Notes under the pieces: model-generated | What the model was told of the DNA's origin: nothing | The model's database searches: none | What the model saw: only the letters and a program-made list of their open reading frames with translations | Assembly (NCBI GenBank): GCA_047517485.1 | Contig: JAKZSU010000093.1 | Span: forward strand, 1-8,567 | Direction: 5' to 3' | Length of the DNA stretch: 8,567 nucleotides | From: JAKZSU01 sp047517485 | GTDB lineage: Bacteria > Pseudomonadota > Alphaproteobacteria > UBA7887 | Program-made: the position numbers and the translations under genes | Shown: piece by piece, positions 6,568-8,567 of the stretch | Layout of the letters: each line of letters opens with the position of its first letter | Numbering within the stretch: the stretch's first letter is position 1

Positions 6568-7338
6568 ATGATGCATGAGAAGGATCGCGCGCTGGCGTCA
6601 CGCATCGCCGAGGGCGATCGCTTGGCCGGGCCCGACAACGTGACACCGGGCTTTCGCACCGAGCTGATGCGGCTGATGGCGGTGTTGGTCGATTCCGAGC
6701 TCGCCGCCGCCGCCGGTTTCGCCGACATGATCAACGCCGCGCCGACCTTGGATGACCGGGTGCTGGCGGCGCGGATCGTCAGCGAGAAATTCGACCATGC
6801 GAGCCGCGTCCTAGCGCTGATGGAGGCCTTCGGGGTCAACCCGGATCTCTATTTGGCCGAGCACGCGTGGTCCGGCCGGATCGATCGATCGGCGAATTTG
6901 GGCACCCGGCGGATCGGCGGCGACAAGCGTTTGAACGTCTTCCATTATCCGCTGCAAGGCTGGCTCGACGCCCTGGTATTCGAGGTTCTGATGGGCAGCG
7001 CATCGGTGATGCAACTCGGCGATCAGAGCGACAGCGCCTACCAGCCCTTCGCCGACGTGTTGGTCGATGTGGTGGCGGGCGAGGCGCGGCATGCCGAACA
7101 GGGCGAGGCGGCGCTCGCCGCGGTGATCGAGCGATCGGGCAATGCGACCCGGCCGCAAGCCGCGGTCGCCTATTGGCAGCCCCGCGTCGCGGCCAGTTTC
7201 GGGCGCACCGAATCCGAGCGGCTCGACGTTTATGTGAGTTATGGCCTGCGCAAGCGCCCAAACGCCGACTTGCTGGCGGACTGGCAAAACGACATCGCCG
7301 CACGGCTTGCCAAACTCGGCTTGAAAGCGGTGCCGTGA
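6568..7338 (+). CDS. Ferritin-like di-iron protein, PaaA/PaaC (phenylacetic acid catabolic) type
   Basis: This is a 256-residue all-helical cytoplasmic protein. The four-helix di-iron pattern is visible, counted from ATG 6568: E44 (DSELAAAAGF) on the first helix, E73 with H77 (SEKFDHA) on the second, E139 (LVFEVLMG) on the third, and E172 with H175 (GEARHAEQG) on the fourth. Spacing and flanks resemble phenylacetyl-CoA epoxidase subunits (Pfam PF05138), but the protein is shorter than PaaA and no other paa gene is near, so the substrate is open. Helix 2 shows E-x3-H where E-x2-H is usual, which could mean an altered or structural site as in PaaC. The start at 6568 is preferred because taaggat lies about 10 bases upstream. 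An in-frame ATG at 6541 would add nine residues but lacks a ribosome site. It overlaps the next gene by four bases (GTGA). Confidence 0.75.
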   Translation: MMHEKDRALASRIAEGDRLAGPDNVTPGFRTELMRLMAVLVDSELAAAAGFADMINAAPTLDDRVLAARIVSEKFDHASRVLALMEAFGVNPDLYLAEHAWSGRIDRSANLGTRRIGGDKRLNVFHYPLQGWLDALVFEVLMGSASVMQLGDQSDSAYQPFADVLVDVVAGEARHAEQGEAALAAVIERSGNATRPQAAVAYWQPRVAASFGRTESERLDVYVSYGLRKRPNADLLADWQNDIAARLAKLGLKAVP

Positions 7339-8123
7339 GTCCACGGATCCTACTGCCAATCCTACTGGTTCTCGGCTTCGCCGGCGCGGCGGCGGGCGAG
7401 GATGCGGAGGACCGCGAATGGCAGCACGTGCGCGAGGCGTTGTTCACCGCGCTGCCCGATTCGACCTATGACGGCGATCGGGTGACCCGCTGGGTCGACC
7501 AACCGGTGGTGTTGATGCTGGGCGCCACCGATGACGACCGCGCTTTCGTCGCCGATATGGTCAACGACTTCAACCGCCTGCTCGGACCGGTCGCGATCCG
7601 CATCGAGGACGACGACAAGGACGCGGCGAATATCGGTATCCTCATCGCGTCGAGCCGGATGTTCCCGGCGCTGGCGAACCGCCACGGCATGCAAGCGAGT
7701 ATTGCCACCCGCGGCGCCGGCTATACCGAGCTCACCGTCCGCCCCGATCACGCGGCGCAGGTCTCGGTCAGCCTGATCATGGATGAACTCGAAGGCGGCG
7801 AACGCAAGGCGACCTTGGTCCACGAGCTTTATCATGCGATGGGCCCGAGCGGGCATTCACGGCAGTTTCCCGACAGCGTGATCTTTCAGAACCGCGAGGC
7901 GACGTCGAGGGTCACGGAACTGGCGCCGATCGACATCAAGCTGCTGGCACTGTTGTATTACCATCTGTCGCCCGGCGACACCGAGGCGGACGTGCGCGCC
8001 GCCTTCGACGAACATTGGCGCGACCTCGATGAATTCGTCGAGCCGACGGTCAAATGCAATTGTCGCCGCGAACGCCGCGGCCCGCTAAAAGCGAAGCCGG
8101 ACGAAGGCGCGCCCGAGTCTTAA
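7335..8123 (+). CDS. Exported DUF2927-like protein with HExxH zinc motif
   Basis: The 262-residue product starts at GTG 7335, which overlaps the upstream stop as GTGA and implies translational coupling to the di-iron gene. The N-terminus VSPRILLPILLVLGFAGAAA is a signal peptide with probable cleavage after residue 20 and no lipobox, so the mature protein is periplasmic. The core resembles DUF2927: a W-V-D-Q-P-V-V-L strand (53-60), a conserved VIFQNRE (182-188), then LAPIDIKLLALLYYHLSPG (196-214). HELYH (163-167), followed by G170 and H174, looks like a metzincin-type zinc site with one extra residue before the third ligand. It may be an active peptidase or a metal-binding relative. A short C-terminal tail carries CNC (241-243). 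The reading frame is also open for 156 codons upstream, but that part overlaps the di-iron gene out of frame and is rejected. Confidence 0.75.
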   Translation: MSPRILLPILLVLGFAGAAAGEDAEDREWQHVREALFTALPDSTYDGDRVTRWVDQPVVLMLGATDDDRAFVADMVNDFNRLLGPVAIRIEDDDKDAANIGILIASSRMFPALANRHGMQASIATRGAGYTELTVRPDHAAQVSVSLIMDELEGGERKATLVHELYHAMGPSGHSRQFPDSVIFQNREATSRVTELAPIDIKLLALLYYHLSPGDTEADVRAAFDEHWRDLDEFVEPTVKCNCRRERRGPLKAKPDEGAPES

Positions 8124-8130
8124 AATAATA

Positions 8131-8165
8131 CCAAACCGCGACGAGTAGGACTCATCGCGGTTTGG
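8131..8165 (+). terminator. 15-bp stem-loop after the DUF2927-like gene
   Basis: The arms ccaaaccgcgacgag (8131-8145) and ctcatcgcggtttgg (8151-8165) pair over 15 bp with a single wobble around loop tagga. It begins seven bases after the stop codon and is the likely transcript end for the di-iron/DUF2927 operon. No T-run follows on the plus strand (tgtgcg), so it is a weak intrinsic terminator or a 3'-end stabiliser. On the minus strand it is followed by tattatttta, so it could stop leftward transcription coming from the repeat array. Confidence 0.6.
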
Positions 8166-8168
8166 TGT

Positions 8169-8567
8169 GCGTTCAAGCGCCGGCCAAGCTGGCCTCGCAT
8201 AAGCTCGGGCGCGCGCGGTCGCGCTTGCCGTGACCGAAGCTCACGGGCGCTGGTGCGGGCTGGATGATGGGGGAGACTGGGCTCCGTTGTTTTAAAGGGC
8301 GTTCAAGCGCCACGCAGGCTGCCTCGCATAAGCTCGGGCGCGCGGGCGCGCTTGCCGTGAGCGAAGCTCACGGGCGCTGGTGCGGGCTGGATAATGGGGG
8401 AGACTGGGTTCCGTTGTTTTAAAGGGCGTTCACGCGCCACGCGGGCTGGCCTCGCATAAGCTCGGGCGCTGGTGCGGGCTGGATGATGGGGGAGACTGGG
8501 TTCCGTTGCTTTAAAAGGCGTTCAAGTGCCACGCAGGCTGGCCTCGCATAAGCTCGGGCGCGCGGTC
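8169..8567. repeat. Right tandem repeat array, 127-130 bp units
   Basis: Four head-to-tail copies start at 8169, 8299, 8426 and 8518, with unit lengths of 130, 127 and 92 bp and a last copy cut by the window end. Each begins gcgttcaagcgcc (with single changes) and contains ctcgcataagctcgggcg, gctggtgcgggctgg and gatgggggagactgg, then a TTTAAA-centred stretch. Units 1 and 2 hold a small hairpin, perfect in unit 2 as gtgagc-gaa-gctcac (8357-8371). Unit 3 lacks 36 bp between two cgggcg copies. The block matches the left end of the window in the same orientation. No coding sequence is evident, and nothing else fills this stretch. It lies beyond the 3' end of a plus-strand operon, as its left relative lies beyond the 3' end of ettA. 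Confidence 0.88.

Noticed and set aside
6415..6576. 54-residue N-terminal extension of the flavodoxin
   Set aside because: It is basic, low in similarity to flavodoxins, and would overlap the start of the divergent gene. The GTG start matches MioC.
6867..7334. Upstream extension of the DUF2927-like frame (156 codons)
   Set aside because: It overlaps the di-iron gene in another frame, is Arg-rich and domainless, and the GTG at 7335 is followed directly by a signal peptide.
8169..8567. CRISPR array
   Set aside because: Units are 92-130 bp and similar along their whole length, with no short repeat/unique spacer alternation and no cas genes.
1..8567. Circular plasmid suggested by identical 16-base ends
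   Set aside because: The identity lies inside a repeat present several times, and no replication or partition gene is present.

Overview
The window looks like an 8.6 kb piece of a high-GC alphaproteobacterial chromosome, plausibly Rhodospirillales or a related order. This rests on the GC-rich codon use, GTG starts, the style of the encoded proteins, and an EttA close to the proteobacterial form. The lineage is inferred from general appearance, since no rRNA or other marker is present. Both ends lie inside the same noncoding repeat family, and the first and last 16 bases are identical. The window may therefore be a draft contig that the assembler broke at repeats.

Left to right: a fragment of the repeat array (1-117) is followed by two hairpins (116-152 and 155-184), the second with a T7 tract. 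Two minus-strand genes follow in what is probably one operon: a metallo-beta-lactamase-fold hydrolase with a degenerate metal site (1911-2861), then ettA (188-1876), the ABC-F translation factor. Divergent from these, on the plus strand, are a class A FAD aromatic hydroxylase (3009-4661) and a 64-residue DUF2783 protein (4672-4866). The hydrolase, flavoprotein and DUF2783 trio looks like one functional module, perhaps for oxidising a phenolic acid or similar aromatic compound. A secreted Sel1-repeat protein (4875-5528, minus) converges on it.

The 5' flank of the Sel1 gene carries a 269-bp noncoding MITE-like element (5570-5838). It has 35-bp terminal inverted repeats, two internal long hairpins, and an exact two-fold pseudo-symmetry about position 5704. 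Beyond it are a MioC-like short flavodoxin (5965-6414, minus) and, divergently, a ferritin-like di-iron protein of the PaaA/PaaC type (6568-7338, plus). The di-iron gene is translationally coupled through a GTGA overlap to an exported DUF2927-like protein with an HELYH zinc motif (7335-8123). A hairpin (8131-8165) and a 127-130 bp tandem repeat array (8169-8567) close the window.

No phage, CRISPR, toxin-antitoxin or other defence system is visible, and no tRNA or rRNA was recognised. The most unusual content is structural DNA: the nested-palindrome element, and the terminal arrays in which a conserved block is followed by hairpins of differing sequence. The gene content is mostly ordinary metabolism with several poorly characterised families.
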